NCBI GenBank assembly: GCA_945862325.1
Contig: CAMAXZ010000011.1
Location: 1-64,000, forward strand
Source of the DNA: Klebsiella pneumoniae
GTDB lineage: Bacteria; Myxococcota_A; UBA796; SXON01
Reading direction: 5' to 3'
DNA: 64,000 bases
Shown here: piece by piece, positions 46,601-54,869 of the stretch
How positions within the stretch are numbered: the stretch's first letter is position 1
Layout: each line of letters starts with the position of its first letter
Made by a program: the position numbers and the translations under genes
Notes under the pieces: model-generated
Seen by the model: only the letters and a program-made list of their open reading frames with translations
Told to the model about the DNA's origin: nothing
Databases searched by the model: none

Positions 46601-47093
46601 CGAAATCGAGCAGGCGCACCGTGCCGTCCGGCATGACCTGCACGTTGCCCGGGGTGATGTCGCGATGCACGAGGCCGCGCGCGTGCACGTGGGCGAGCGC
46701 GTCGGCCACCTGCGCGACGATCGCCCGCGCACGCTCCGCGCGGTCGGGGGGTGGCGCCGCGGCCCAGCGTTCGGCCAACGCGCGAAGATCTTCGCCTTCG
46801 ACGAGCTCCATCACGAAGTAGGGGCGTCCGTCGTGGTCGCCGCGGTCGAACACCCGCGGAATGTTGAGGTGACGCAGCCGCGCGAGGGTCTGGTGCTCGC
46901 GGGCGAAGCGGCGCTCCAGCTCGGGGTTGCCCTGACTCGGATTCATCAGCTTCAGCGCCCGGAGCTCGCCGGTGTCGCGGTCGCGCACCGCGTACACCGA
47001 CGCCATGCCGCCCCTGCCCACGGCGTGCGAGACCACCCAGCGACCGATGGGGTCGCCGGCCTGAGGCTCCATCGTGGGCGCGCCGGTGTTCAT
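43656..47093 (-). CDS. Ser/Thr kinase fused to AAA ATPase and TPR regions (kinase 2)
   Basis: A 1145-aa paralogue of the downstream kinase. The kinase domain (about 17-285) has GRGGMASVY, ATP-binding Lys in RALKLM, HRDITPGN (Thr in place of the usual Lys after HRD, common in bacterial kinases) and LDFGVVKD. The ATPase has P-loop DAAPGHGRTRLL, again with Arg for Lys, and Walker B VVALDDLH. A TPR-rich C-terminal half follows (GLGLVALCRGQSAEARRYFEQ). The start is ATG 47093; ATG 47072 is an alternative. The leader is very short, with no Shine-Dalgarno. It is divergent from the PP2C gene 53 bp away. Confidence 0.88.
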   Translation of the reverse strand: MNTGAPTMEPQAGDPIGRWVVSHAVGRGGMASVYAVRDRDTGELRALKLMNPSQGNPELERRFAREHQTLARLRHLNIPRVFDRGDHDGRPYFVMELVEGEDLRALAERWAAAPPPDRAERARAIVAQVADALAHVHARGLVHRDITPGNVQVMPDGTVRLLDFGVVKDGDAADLTAHGELLGTVAYIAPEQIHGGQVDARADLYALGAVLYYALTGRRPFNARTLAGYLEKHLHRAARPPSELAAEIPADLDRVCLRCLEKEPGDRYASARHLALALRGPGPLPDEVWPPALAGRDHATAAIEAALEGLTQGRGGVLLVDAAPGHGRTRLLGLIRARAQELAIPCLVARARTGRDPLEAYARGYAALRSTGLPASPLLERLFGESDSPGKVGVPPERWSIFAAFREMFVGAAPRVVALDDLHALEDIEVLEYLVRNTVGIAGAPVLWVFTRTTGAERAGADTDGIASGARTGVTPTRITLGALAPVEVEQVVAELLPDGPIVTALARRLHAETDGNPSFVVDVLRTLLADSAIFEDDAGRRTAWTPDEAATTPMPLPRSVRDRMLARIRALPDETRSLAACLAVAERELLVAVAAEVLGVDVGAVHAAAAPLVASGLAVEDSRAGALELCSGRARDLLYDEVPPTTRAELHRRVGIALERHHRRRVHAYADTLASHFQAAGLVAKALPYLLQAATRLLERGFAAEASRTLDRAIALEHEVRGVIPLGEAERVVCEALLRRAEALDHLGRWQETRTDLDRARTLAEDLGNEALASRAAAALGVLARENGDAADAEARFVEALRLADRVADPSLRVIPLNGLGGIHWARGDLDNARRWWVESLAVGESTQNERGLGHGWNGLGLVALCRGQSAEARRYFEQSAEVFERIGLLGPLATARVNLVEIHHVTGNLKRGLELSDRTVAAAREMHHLLGMARGRAYRAMVLVDIGRAAAARDDALEALTTVRALGHHEDELSTLIYLARARWALGERAALRDDLDQAEGLLDRYDTEGFTPLVHAWRARLATVDGDTSAAEAALGRATSWAGRCWPYQEARLDLALARATAAMGDRAEATRHAEAAVRKANACGFRLYALKGHRIAAATSDDDATIARHRRVADALARSLAANLAREDAERFLERDAEGAG

Positions 47094-47110
47094 TGGAGGA
47101 TGGCGGCGGA

Positions 47111-47122
47111 ACAGTATACTGT
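47111..47122. promoter_or_regulatory. 12-bp perfect palindrome with back-to-back -10 boxes
   Basis: ACAGTATACTGT reads the same on both strands and contains TATACT in each direction (47115-47120 plus, 47118-47113 minus). These -10-like boxes lie 26 and 19 bases before the PP2C and kinase start codons. TTGGAG at 47093-47098 gives a plus-strand -35 with a 16-bp spacer. It is strikingly AT-rich for this genome. A regulator binding here would control both transcripts at once. Confidence 0.55.
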
Positions 47123-47146
47123 CATCAACACCGACCGGGGCTGTGG

Positions 47147-47908
47147 ATGCGCTTGGAGGCCTTCGCCTGGACCGACGCGGGACCTGTCCGCGAGAACAAC
47201 GAAGACAGCTTTCTGGTCGACGAAGAGACCGGTCTGTTCCTCGTCGCCGACGGCATGGGGGGCCACGCCGCGGGCGAGGTCGCGTCTCGCCTCGCCACGG
47301 ACACGATCCGTGACCTGCTGCAAGGCGGCTCCGACCCCGACGAGACACGCCTCGACCGTGACGTGGGGGATCCGGCGGACGTCCTCCGCGAGCGCCTGCG
47401 GTACGCGATGAACCAGGCGAGCCGCCGCATCCGACGCGAAGCGCAGGATCACCCCGAGTTCGCCGGCATGGGAACGACGGTGTGCGTGCTCCTGGTCGAG
47501 AACGAGCACGCGCACATCGCGCACGTCGGGGATTCCCGTATCTACCTGTACCGAGAGGGGCAGCTCTCGCGGCTCACGCGGGACCACACCGTGGTGCAGC
47601 AAGAGATCGACGCGGGTCGCCTGACGCCGGAGCTGGCGCGGCACGTCGCCCATCGCAACTACCTCACGCAGAGCGTGGGGTACCACGGGCCGGTAGAGCC
47701 CGACACCGCCACGCGGCCGTTGCTCCCGGGCGACCAGTTCGTCTTGTGCAGCGACGGACTCACCGACCCCCTGGACGACGCCGCCATCGCGCGGATCTGC
47801 GCGGAGTGCGACCCCGCCGACCTCGCGGAGCGCCTCGTGCGCGACGCGCTGAGCGCGGGCGCGGAGGACAACGTCACGGTCGTCACGGTGCTCGTCCGCG
47901 AGGACTGA
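47147..47908 (+). CDS. PP2C-family Ser/Thr protein phosphatase
   Basis: A 253-aa PPM-type phosphatase. Metal-binding motifs are in order: RENNEDSF, FLVADGMGGHAAGE, GMGTTVC, AHVGDSRIYLYR, LCSDGLTDPLDD and GAEDNVTVV. All metal-binding Asp residues are present. It has no membrane helix and is of the soluble Stp/PrpC kind that counteracts Pkn-type kinases. It is transcribed away from the two giant kinases from a shared 53-bp control region, which makes it their likely antagonist. Start: ATG 47147, or GTG 47144. Confidence 0.93.
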   Translation: MRLEAFAWTDAGPVRENNEDSFLVDEETGLFLVADGMGGHAAGEVASRLATDTIRDLLQGGSDPDETRLDRDVGDPADVLRERLRYAMNQASRRIRREAQDHPEFAGMGTTVCVLLVENEHAHIAHVGDSRIYLYREGQLSRLTRDHTVVQQEIDAGRLTPELARHVAHRNYLTQSVGYHGPVEPDTATRPLLPGDQFVLCSDGLTDPLDDAAIARICAECDPADLAERLVRDALSAGAEDNVTVVTVLVRED

Positions 47909-47918
47909 GCCCGCCGTC

Positions 47919-49022
47919 TCAGTGCCCCGGCGGCGCGGGCCTCGGGGGAATGCCGCCGACGGGCGGGGCGCCCGGGCTCAGCGACGGCGGCGGGGCGCTG
48001 GGGCTCAGCGACGGCGGCGGGGCGCCGGCGGCCGCTGGAGCCTCCGCCGGTGCGTTGCCGGCGATGACGTCCGCGACGTCGCCCGCGACGTCGCTCGCGC
48101 TCGACTTCGTCAGCTTCACCAGGCCGCGCGTCGACTCCGAGCTCGCGTACCAGTCGTCGCCGGCGCGGGACACGCGCACGGTCTCCGGCTTGGCGTCGTC
48201 CGCCTTGATCGTGACGTCGAACGCCGACACGAGCTCCGGCGGGCGAGCGGCGTCGCCCACCCACTCGGTCGACTTGACCTTCAGCATCTTCTCGATCCAG
48301 TTGTCGAACGCGTCGTCCTTCGTGGTGTTGGACGTGCGCTCCCAGTACGCCGCCTTGCGGTCGTCGCGGTTCTTCTGGACCCACGTGGCGCTCGCCGTGC
48401 CCTCGCCGAGGGTGACCTCGGTCATGGTCTCGATCTTCGCGGTGGCCAGCGACCGATCCGCGAGCTTGGACCCCGCGAGCTTCAGCCGCTTGAAGGTCTC
48501 GTCGTCGACCACGAACACCCGCTGCGAGGCCTCGTCGCGCACGTAGCGATCGCGCGTGCCGTAGGTCTCGCCGCCCAGGGCGAGCTTGGTCGTCCGGCTC
48601 GTCGTCACGATCTCGACGAAGGTGTCCGGGTCCTTCAGGCCGAAGGTGGTCAGGCGGGCGTCGTCGACCTCGTCGAGGCTGCGGAGGGCCAGGAGCGGCG
48701 CGAAGCTGGTCACGAGGTCGTCCGTGGCGGCGCCGGACTTGAAGGTGCTGGTCTTCAGCTCGGTCGTGTCCACGCCGTCGACCTTCTTCTTCTTGGTCTC
48801 CGCGAGGGTGACCCACCCGTACTTGCCGAAGTCGTCGGCGCGCTGCTCGAAGGTGACGTCGACGTCGGGCCCGTCGTACACGAGGCGGCGAAGGTCGTCC
48901 TTCGTCCCGTCGACGAGCACGACCCCCTCCGCCGACGAGGCCTCGTCGGAGGTGTAGTGGATCCACGAGCCGGCGAGCGCCACCATCAGGATGGCGCCAT
49001 AGATGAAGACGGTACGGTTCAC
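47919..49022 (-). CDS. DUF4340 family protein with Pro-rich tail
   Basis: A 367-aa protein. An N-terminal membrane helix (TVFIYGAILMVALAGSWIHY) is followed by repeated beta/helix units typical of DUF4340 (TTFGLKDPDTFVEIVT, TKLALGGETYGTRDRYVRDE). The end is a Pro/Ser-rich tail with two PPPSLSP-type repeats. DUF4340 proteins are regularly encoded after GldG-like ABC components; their function is unknown. The GTG start overlaps the GldG stop (GTGA). It is the last gene of the operon. Confidence 0.8.
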   Translation of the reverse strand: MNRTVFIYGAILMVALAGSWIHYTSDEASSAEGVVLVDGTKDDLRRLVYDGPDVDVTFEQRADDFGKYGWVTLAETKKKKVDGVDTTELKTSTFKSGAATDDLVTSFAPLLALRSLDEVDDARLTTFGLKDPDTFVEIVTTSRTTKLALGGETYGTRDRYVRDEASQRVFVVDDETFKRLKLAGSKLADRSLATAKIETMTEVTLGEGTASATWVQKNRDDRKAAYWERTSNTTKDDAFDNWIEKMLKVKSTEWVGDAARPPELVSAFDVTIKADDAKPETVRVSRAGDDWYASSESTRGLVKLTKSSASDVAGDVADVIAGNAPAEAPAAAGAPPPSLSPSAPPPSLSPGAPPVGGIPPRPAPPGH

Positions 49023-50791
49023 GCGGCCCCCTTGCGGCGACGGCTCGCGACGCGGAGCAGCCCGACGACGAACACCAACGCGGGGACAACCGCGCTCGTG
49101 CCGTAGAACCACATCGCCTCGCCCTCGCGGGTGTGTTGGATTCGGACGTCCTCTTCCGTCTCCGGGGCCCCGGTCAGCGCCGGGTCCTCGGTGAGCCAGC
49201 CGAGCGTCTCGATGAGGTAGGCGCGGTTGCCCGGCGCCTGGCTGAGCAGCGGGTTGGCGACCCAGGTCGCGTCGCCGATGATCGCGGCGCGCCACTCGCC
49301 TTCCGAGGCCGGCCCGGACGCCACCACGCCGGCGTCGAGCCCGCCGCGCTTCTCCATCGCGCTGTCGAACTCGAAGTTGCCGTCGAGGTCCACCCACCAC
49401 TCGGAGGAGCCCTTGACGGTGACGGTGACCTTGCCGGGATGCCCTTCGGCTTCGGACACCGCCGCGAGGCCGGGGAGGATCAGGGCGGCCTGGCCGCCGG
49501 CCTTCGAGAGGCTGGTGACGGACTCGTGGGAGCCGAAGGTGTCGGTGCCGACGTTCTGGCGGTCCGAGATGCCGCGGGTCATCGGGACGAACCGCTTGTC
49601 GGACACCACCCGCGACGGGGTGTAGGCGACGCCGAACAGGGCCGCCAACGCCGGGTCAGGCGTCTCGGTCGGCTCGAGCATCAAGAACACCTTGCCGCCG
49701 CGGTCGCGGTAGGCGCGCAGCGCGTCGACCTCTTCGGGCATGAAGGGGCGCTTCGGGCCCGTGATGAACACCACCGCGGCGTCGTCCGGGATCTCCTGGG
49801 CGAGGCCCTCGTCGAGCCCGAGCTCCTTCACCTTGTAGTTCAGGCCTTCGATGCCGGTCTTCAGGGCGGAGACGTTCTCGAGGTCGGACGGGGGGTTCTT
49901 CCAATGGAGCTCGTCGTGGCCCACGGTGAAGTAGGCCGTGCGCTTCTCGCGCGCGAGCTTGAGCAGGGCGGTCTGCACCTTCGTGTCGAGCTTGCGGAGG
50001 TCGCTGCGGGCCTTCTGGAGGTCGTCGCCGAGCTTCACGGTCTCGACGGCCTCGCCCTTCACCAGCGCGATGACGCCGTCCTCGCGGACCTTCCACTGCT
50101 TCGCGAGCTCGGGCTCCATCGCGAAGTCCATGACCTCGACGCTGAGGTTCGCACCCTCGAGCGTGTCGAAGTAGGGCTGGATCTCGCGGCGGACCTCACT
50201 GGCGGCGGGGAAGAAGAGCACGGCGCGCATCGGCGCGTCGAGGCCCTCCACGATCTGCCGCGTAGACGCGCTGACCGTGGTCGTCTTGAAGAAGCTGTAG
50301 TCGTAGCGCTCGTTGAACTCGCTCGCGAGCCAGTTCAGCGGGAGCAACATCGCGAGGCCGAACGCCAGCGCGAAGCCACCTTCGAGGGCGGTGCGCAGCC
50401 GCAGCGGGTGAACGCTGCGCGGGGACGCGTGGAGGGTCCGGTCGATCGTGATCGCGGGCAGCGTGCCGACGAACCAGACCAGCGCGGAGAGCGCCTGCAA
50501 GGCCACGCGCCACTCACGCGCCGCGTCGCCGCTGAGCTGCATCCACTCGGTCGTGTCGCGGACCGAGCCCATGTAGAAGAACAGGGACGTGCCCGCGAGC
50601 GCGTAGAGCCCGACGGACAGCCGCGTGGCGTCCGGGTGGGAGCCGATCGTGCGCGCGCGCATGGCGAGCGTGGCGGCGCCGAGGGCGGCGCCGATGCCGA
50701 GCAGGACGAACTGCAGCGCGCCGTCGAACATCCGGAAGGCGAGGAAGGTCGAGAAGCTCGCGAGGAGCCAGGTCAGCACGGACGGGCTCAT
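49019..50791 (-). CDS. GldG-family ABC transport accessory protein
   Basis: A 590-aa membrane protein. Several helices in the first 190 residues are followed by the extracytoplasmic GldG domain (about 200-520; LDAPMRAVLFFPAASEVRREIQPYFDTLE, TAYFTVGHDELHW, VVFITGPKRPFMPEEVDALRAYRDRGGKVFLML) and a C-terminal helix before RVASRRRKG. GldG works with GldA/GldF in Bacteroidetes gliding and in many uncharacterised ABC systems. It is translationally coupled on both sides. Confidence 0.85.
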   Translation of the reverse strand: MSPSVLTWLLASFSTFLAFRMFDGALQFVLLGIGAALGAATLAMRARTIGSHPDATRLSVGLYALAGTSLFFYMGSVRDTTEWMQLSGDAAREWRVALQALSALVWFVGTLPAITIDRTLHASPRSVHPLRLRTALEGGFALAFGLAMLLPLNWLASEFNERYDYSFFKTTTVSASTRQIVEGLDAPMRAVLFFPAASEVRREIQPYFDTLEGANLSVEVMDFAMEPELAKQWKVREDGVIALVKGEAVETVKLGDDLQKARSDLRKLDTKVQTALLKLAREKRTAYFTVGHDELHWKNPPSDLENVSALKTGIEGLNYKVKELGLDEGLAQEIPDDAAVVFITGPKRPFMPEEVDALRAYRDRGGKVFLMLEPTETPDPALAALFGVAYTPSRVVSDKRFVPMTRGISDRQNVGTDTFGSHESVTSLSKAGGQAALILPGLAAVSEAEGHPGKVTVTVKGSSEWWVDLDGNFEFDSAMEKRGGLDAGVVASGPASEGEWRAAIIGDATWVANPLLSQAPGNRAYLIETLGWLTEDPALTGAPETEEDVRIQHTREGEAMWFYGTSAVVPALVFVVGLLRVASRRRKGAA

Positions 50792-51513
50792 TCCCACCTC
50801 CGGGCGATGAGCGAGCGGTTGGCGAGGAGCAGGAAGGCGAAGGTGGCCGAGACGAAGAAGGCCACGGCCGACGTCTCGATCCGGCCTTCCTGGAAGGGCT
50901 GGAACTGCTTGTCGAAGAAGGCCATGTACGCCACGACGTCGGAGAACGGAGGATCGAGCAGGCGCGCGAGCATCCAGCACGCCACGAAGAACACGATGAC
51001 GACCGCGGACACGACGCCGGCGAGCAGCTGGTTGCGCGCGATGGCGCTCGCCCAGGTGCCGGCCGCGACCGCGGCGCTGCCCATGAGCAGCATCCCGAGG
51101 TAGCCGACCGCGATCTCTTCGTAGGAGACCTTGCCGTTCACGAAGATCATCGCCGGCATGTACAGGGTGAGCGCGCAGAACAGCGTGATGAACGCCATGC
51201 CCGACAGGTACTTGCCGAACACGACCTGCGCCTCGGTGAGCGGCGAGGTCTCGAGGAGGACGAGCGTGCCGGTCTGGCGCTCCTCGGCGAACAACCGCAT
51301 GGTGACGAACACGCTGGCGGCCAGGACGACACCGCCGGTGACGTAGAAGAACTGTTCGAGGACCTCCGCCGAAAACTTCGGCTTGTCGGTCAGGGCGAAC
51401 ACGTTGAAGAAGAGCCCGTCGATGAGCAGGCAGAGCGCGAGGATCGCCCAACCCCACATCGTGTTGACGTAGGCCCAGAAGTCGCGACGAGCGACGAGGA
51501 GGATGCCGTTCAT
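50788..51513 (-). CDS. ABC-2 type permease (GldF-like)
   Basis: A 241-aa integral membrane protein with six predicted helices. The cytoplasmic coupling segment RLFAEERQTGTLVLLETSPLTEAQVVFGKYLS near residues 70-105 is the standard signature of ABC-2 permeases (NatB/GldF). It pairs with the upstream ATPase and the downstream GldG-like protein; all junctions are 4-bp overlaps. Confidence 0.85.
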   Translation of the reverse strand: MNGILLVARRDFWAYVNTMWGWAILALCLLIDGLFFNVFALTDKPKFSAEVLEQFFYVTGGVVLAASVFVTMRLFAEERQTGTLVLLETSPLTEAQVVFGKYLSGMAFITLFCALTLYMPAMIFVNGKVSYEEIAVGYLGMLLMGSAAVAAGTWASAIARNQLLAGVVSAVVIVFFVACWMLARLLDPPFSDVVAYMAFFDKQFQPFQEGRIETSAVAFFVSATFAFLLLANRSLIARRWE

Positions 51514-52445
51514 GCCGTGGCCTCCCGGGTCAGGCCGAGGAAGATGTGCTCGAGCGCCGCGGCGTCTTCGACGACGCGACGAATGCCGACCCCGCCGCGG
51601 ACGAGCGCCGCGATGGCCTCTTCCCGGGTGTCGGAGGAAAGTGCAAGGTGGAGGCGCCAGACCGCCGCGGACTCTTCGCGGAGCTCGTGGTGCACGAGGC
51701 CCAACACCGTGCCGATCGCGGCCTCGATGACCGGGCGGTCGCCGCGGACGTGAAGCGTGAGGCGCGTGCCGTGGTGCACGGCCCCCCGCGCGAGGTCCGC
51801 CTCGGTGCCCTGGGCGACGAGCCGGCCGCCCGCGAGGACGAGGATCCGGTCGCAGGTCTCGCTGATCTCGCCGAGGATGTGGCTGGACAGGAGGACCGTG
51901 CAGTTTCGGGCGAGGTCGCGGATGACCTGCCGCATCTCCACGATCTGACGAGGGTCGAGCCCGCTGATCGGCTCGTCGAGGATGACGAGGCGCGGCTGGT
52001 GGATGATCGCCTGGGCGATGCCGCAGCGCTTGCGGTAGCCGTGGCTCAGCTCCTGGATGACGCGGTGCTGCACGTGGTGCAGCTGCGCGATGCGGAGCAC
52101 GTCGTCGAGGCGCGCGTCGACCTCGGAGGCCCGCATGCCGCGGAGCTGCCCGCACCACCGAACGAATTCGCGGACCGTCATCTCCCGGTAGAGCGGAGGG
52201 TCTTCCGGCAGGTAGCCGATGCGGGACCGGAAGGAGGTCGCCGCGCCGACGAGGTCGACGCCGTCGACCGACACCACCCCCGCGGTGGGCACCACGAGGC
52301 CGGCGAGGATCTTGAGCGTCGTGCTCTTGCCAGCGCCGTTGAGCCCGAGGAACCCCACGATCTCGTGTTGGGAGATCGAAAAGGACAGCCCTTCGATGGC
52401 TCGGCGGTCGCCGTAGTAGTGGGTGAGGCCTTCGACTGTGATCAT
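51510..52445 (-). CDS. ABC transporter ATPase (GldA/CcmA-like)
   Basis: A 311-aa ATPase. Walker A is GLNGAGKSTTLK, the Q-loop region LPEDPPLYREMT, the signature LSHGYRKRCGIAQAI (LSHGY in place of LSGGQ, as usual in the GldA/NatA group), Walker B LVILDEPISGLDP and the switch His LSSHILGE. A C-terminal 90-residue domain (THLHVRGD-like strands) is also typical of this group. It is first in the four-gene operon, and the promoter should lie in the 88-bp gap upstream. Confidence 0.9.
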   Translation of the reverse strand: MITVEGLTHYYGDRRAIEGLSFSISQHEIVGFLGLNGAGKSTTLKILAGLVVPTAGVVSVDGVDLVGAATSFRSRIGYLPEDPPLYREMTVREFVRWCGQLRGMRASEVDARLDDVLRIAQLHHVQHRVIQELSHGYRKRCGIAQAIIHQPRLVILDEPISGLDPRQIVEMRQVIRDLARNCTVLLSSHILGEISETCDRILVLAGGRLVAQGTEADLARGAVHHGTRLTLHVRGDRPVIEAAIGTVLGLVHHELREESAAVWRLHLALSSDTREEAIAALVRGGVGIRRVVEDAAALEHIFLGLTREATA

Positions 52446-52533
52446 GCCACGTTCCGATGGGGAGGGCGGCGGATGCCGCGCCGGCCACGGATTATCACCG
52501 TCACGGCGAAGTCAAGGGGCGCGTGACAGTCCG

Positions 52534-53478
52534 TCACCAGCCGCGTGCCTCCGCGACGAGATGCCAGGCGAGCGCGCGGAGCAACGAGACGCCCTCTCGC
52601 GCGTGCGGTGCGGGTTCACGTGGGTTGTACCATCGAAAATAGGTGAACCAGTCCTTCGGCCGAGTCGCCGACATGCCGGAGCGGGTGGTCTCGACGAGGA
52701 GCGCGCGCGTGCCGTAACGCCCGTAGAGATGGTCGATCTCCATGCCGGGGCCGTGAAAGGCGAAGAGATACCGTGACAACTGTCGCGGGCGGTAGGGGTG
52801 ACGCGTCATGCCCGCGGAGGCCACCGTCGCCAGCGCGTGCAGCTCGGCGTGGTCTTCCGGGCGCTTCCAACGCCCCGCCCATGGGTAGAAGACGAATCCC
52901 CCGAACGCGTGAAGAGACACGGCGACGTCGAAGCGCTGGGCCGCCGCGAGGGCGTCGACGGCGCGGCTCTCGGGTTGCGTGAGGCCCTCGCCCTCGTCGC
53001 GGTTGATCGCGAAGTCCCGGTTCAAGTCGACATTGGCTCCGTTTCCGCGTCGGTACGCGTTGCGGCCGTCGTCGAGGTCCCGCTCGACCTTCGCGCGCCC
53101 GTCCGGGTTCAGCACCGGCACGATCCAGAGCTCGACGCCGGGCGGCGGGTGCCTCGCCGCGGCGGCCAGGAACTCGGTGGCGATCTCGGTGGGCACCCAC
53201 TCGAGCGCGTGAATCTGGGCGATCACGAGCATGCGCCGCGCGACGGGCACGCTCGGATCCCGAACGCGGAACACCCACAAGGGGGCGCCGCTCGTCGCGT
53301 GACCGAACCGCTCGGCGGAGACGACGCCCGGACGGTCCGCGAGGACCCCCGCGGCGTCGCGCCAGACGTCGGCGGCATAACGGTAGTTCGGCTCCGGGTG
53401 TGGCGACGGCGGCGGCTGCCGCGCGTGCCACGCCGAGAAGGCGGACGCGAAGGCGGCGGACACGGCCAAGAGCCACAT
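52534..53478 (-). CDS. M14-family zinc carboxypeptidase
   Basis: A 314-aa exported peptidase with a signal peptide (WLLAVSAAFASAFSAWHA). The zinc ligands are His/Glu in QIHALEW and His in VSLHAFGG; the catalytic Glu lies in LLVETTRSG; NPDGR and the substrate Arg in NVDLNRDF are present. The layout fits the M14 carboxypeptidases that trim peptides or murein. No Cys for disulfides. It stands alone, with the helicase gene diverging 38 bp away. Confidence 0.88.
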   Translation of the reverse strand: MWLLAVSAAFASAFSAWHARQPPPSPHPEPNYRYAADVWRDAAGVLADRPGVVSAERFGHATSGAPLWVFRVRDPSVPVARRMLVIAQIHALEWVPTEIATEFLAAAARHPPPGVELWIVPVLNPDGRAKVERDLDDGRNAYRRGNGANVDLNRDFAINRDEGEGLTQPESRAVDALAAAQRFDVAVSLHAFGGFVFYPWAGRWKRPEDHAELHALATVASAGMTRHPYRPRQLSRYLFAFHGPGMEIDHLYGRYGTRALLVETTRSGMSATRPKDWFTYFRWYNPREPAPHAREGVSLLRALAWHLVAEARGW

Positions 53479-53516
53479 GGGGGGCGCCTATCCGCCTCGC
53501 GGTGTAGGTACCGGCG

Positions 53517-54869
53517 GTGTCGACCCTCCGCTACGACCGCGGCACGATCGTGCTCGACGGGCCGGACGCCCCGCCCTGCGACCACTTCCAGTGGGACGCC
53601 CGCGTGCGCCGCTGGCGCGCGCCGGCCTGCCGCTACGTCGACGTCGTCGAGGCCCTGCGCTCGGCCGGTGTGGCCGACGAGGCGAAGGCCTACGCCCGGC
53701 TCGACGACCTCCGCCACCTCGCCACACGGACGCCCCGCGCCTACCAGGAGGAGGCGGTGGCTGCGTGGCGGGCCAACCGCTGGCGCGGGGTGGTGGTCCT
53801 GCCGACCGGCGCGGGCAAAACGTACGTCGCGGAGCGGGTGATCGCCGAGGCGCGCCGCAGCACCCTGGTGCTCGTCCCGACGCTCGACCTCCTCTCGCAG
53901 TGGTACGGCAACCTGCGCGCCGCGTTCGGGCGGCCGATCGGCGTGCTCGGCGGCGGCACCCACGAGCTGCAGGACGTGACGGTCAGCACCTACGATTCCG
54001 CGGCGATCCACCTCGATCGTTACGGGGACCGCTTCGGCCTCCTCGTGTTCGACGAGGCCCACCACCTGCCCGCGCCCGCGTACGCCCGCGCGGCGGAGTC
54101 GTCCCTTGCGCCGCTGCGCCTCGGGCTGACCGCCACCCCCGAGCGGCCCGACGGCCAGCACCTCCGGCTCGACGCCCTCGTCGGCCCGATCGTGTACCGC
54201 AAGGAGATCAGCGAGCTCGCGGGAGAATTCCTGGCGGAGTACCGCACCGAGGTGGTGACGGTGCGGCTCGGGGACGAGGAGCAGGAGCGCTACGACGCGG
54301 CGCGCGCGCGCTTTCGCGGCTTCGTCGACGCGCAGGGCATTCGCCTCGGCGCCCCAGATGGCTGGCGACGCTTCCTCATGGCGAGCGCCCGTACCCGAGA
54401 GGGGCGCGCGGCGTTCAAGGCGTTCCAGGAGTCGCGCGCGATCGCGCACGGCACCGAGCGCAAGGTGGAGCTCGTCCAGGCGCTCGTCGCGCAGGAGTGG
54501 GGGCGTCGGACGCTGATCTTCACGAACGACAACGCGACCGCGTACCGCATCGCGTCGCGCCTGCTCGCGCCGTGCATCACCCACCACACCGACGTCAAGG
54601 AGCGCCGCGCCTGGATCGAGGCGTTCGGCGAAGGGCACCTCAACGTCCTGGTGACCTCCCGCGTCTTGAACGAGGGGGTCGACCTCCCGGCGGCCGAGGT
54701 CGCGATCGTCGTGAGCGGTACGAGCACGGTGCGCGAGAGCGTTCAGCGACTCGGTCGCATCCTGAGGCCACGCGCGGGGAAGCAGGCGATCCTCTACGAG
54801 CTCGTGGCGGACGGCACCACGGAGACCCGCGCGAGCGAGCGACGGAGGGATCACGATGCTTACCGGTGA
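53517..54869 (+). CDS. XPB/Ssl2-type DNA helicase
   Basis: A 450-aa SF2 helicase. A damage-recognition-like N-terminal region is followed by motif I PTGAGKTYVAE (near residue 98), DEAH box FDEAHHLP, motif III GLTATPER and C-terminal motifs VTSRVLNEGVDLPAAE and QRLGRILRPR. Size and layout match prokaryotic XPB. It overlaps the Bax1-type nuclease gene by 14 bp, the known helicase-nuclease pair implicated in bubble opening and incision during repair. The start is GTG. Confidence 0.9.
   Translation: MSTLRYDRGTIVLDGPDAPPCDHFQWDARVRRWRAPACRYVDVVEALRSAGVADEAKAYARLDDLRHLATRTPRAYQEEAVAAWRANRWRGVVVLPTGAGKTYVAERVIAEARRSTLVLVPTLDLLSQWYGNLRAAFGRPIGVLGGGTHELQDVTVSTYDSAAIHLDRYGDRFGLLVFDEAHHLPAPAYARAAESSLAPLRLGLTATPERPDGQHLRLDALVGPIVYRKEISELAGEFLAEYRTEVVTVRLGDEEQERYDAARARFRGFVDAQGIRLGAPDGWRRFLMASARTREGRAAFKAFQESRAIAHGTERKVELVQALVAQEWGRRTLIFTNDNATAYRIASRLLAPCITHHTDVKERRAWIEAFGEGHLNVLVTSRVLNEGVDLPAAEVAIVVSGTSTVRESVQRLGRILRPRAGKQAILYELVADGTTETRASERRRDHDAYR

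Noticed and set aside
52489..52515. Promoter TTGACT ... TAATCC for the Gld-like operon
   Set aside because: The hexamers look good individually, but the spacer is only 13-15 bp depending on register, so I do not annotate it.
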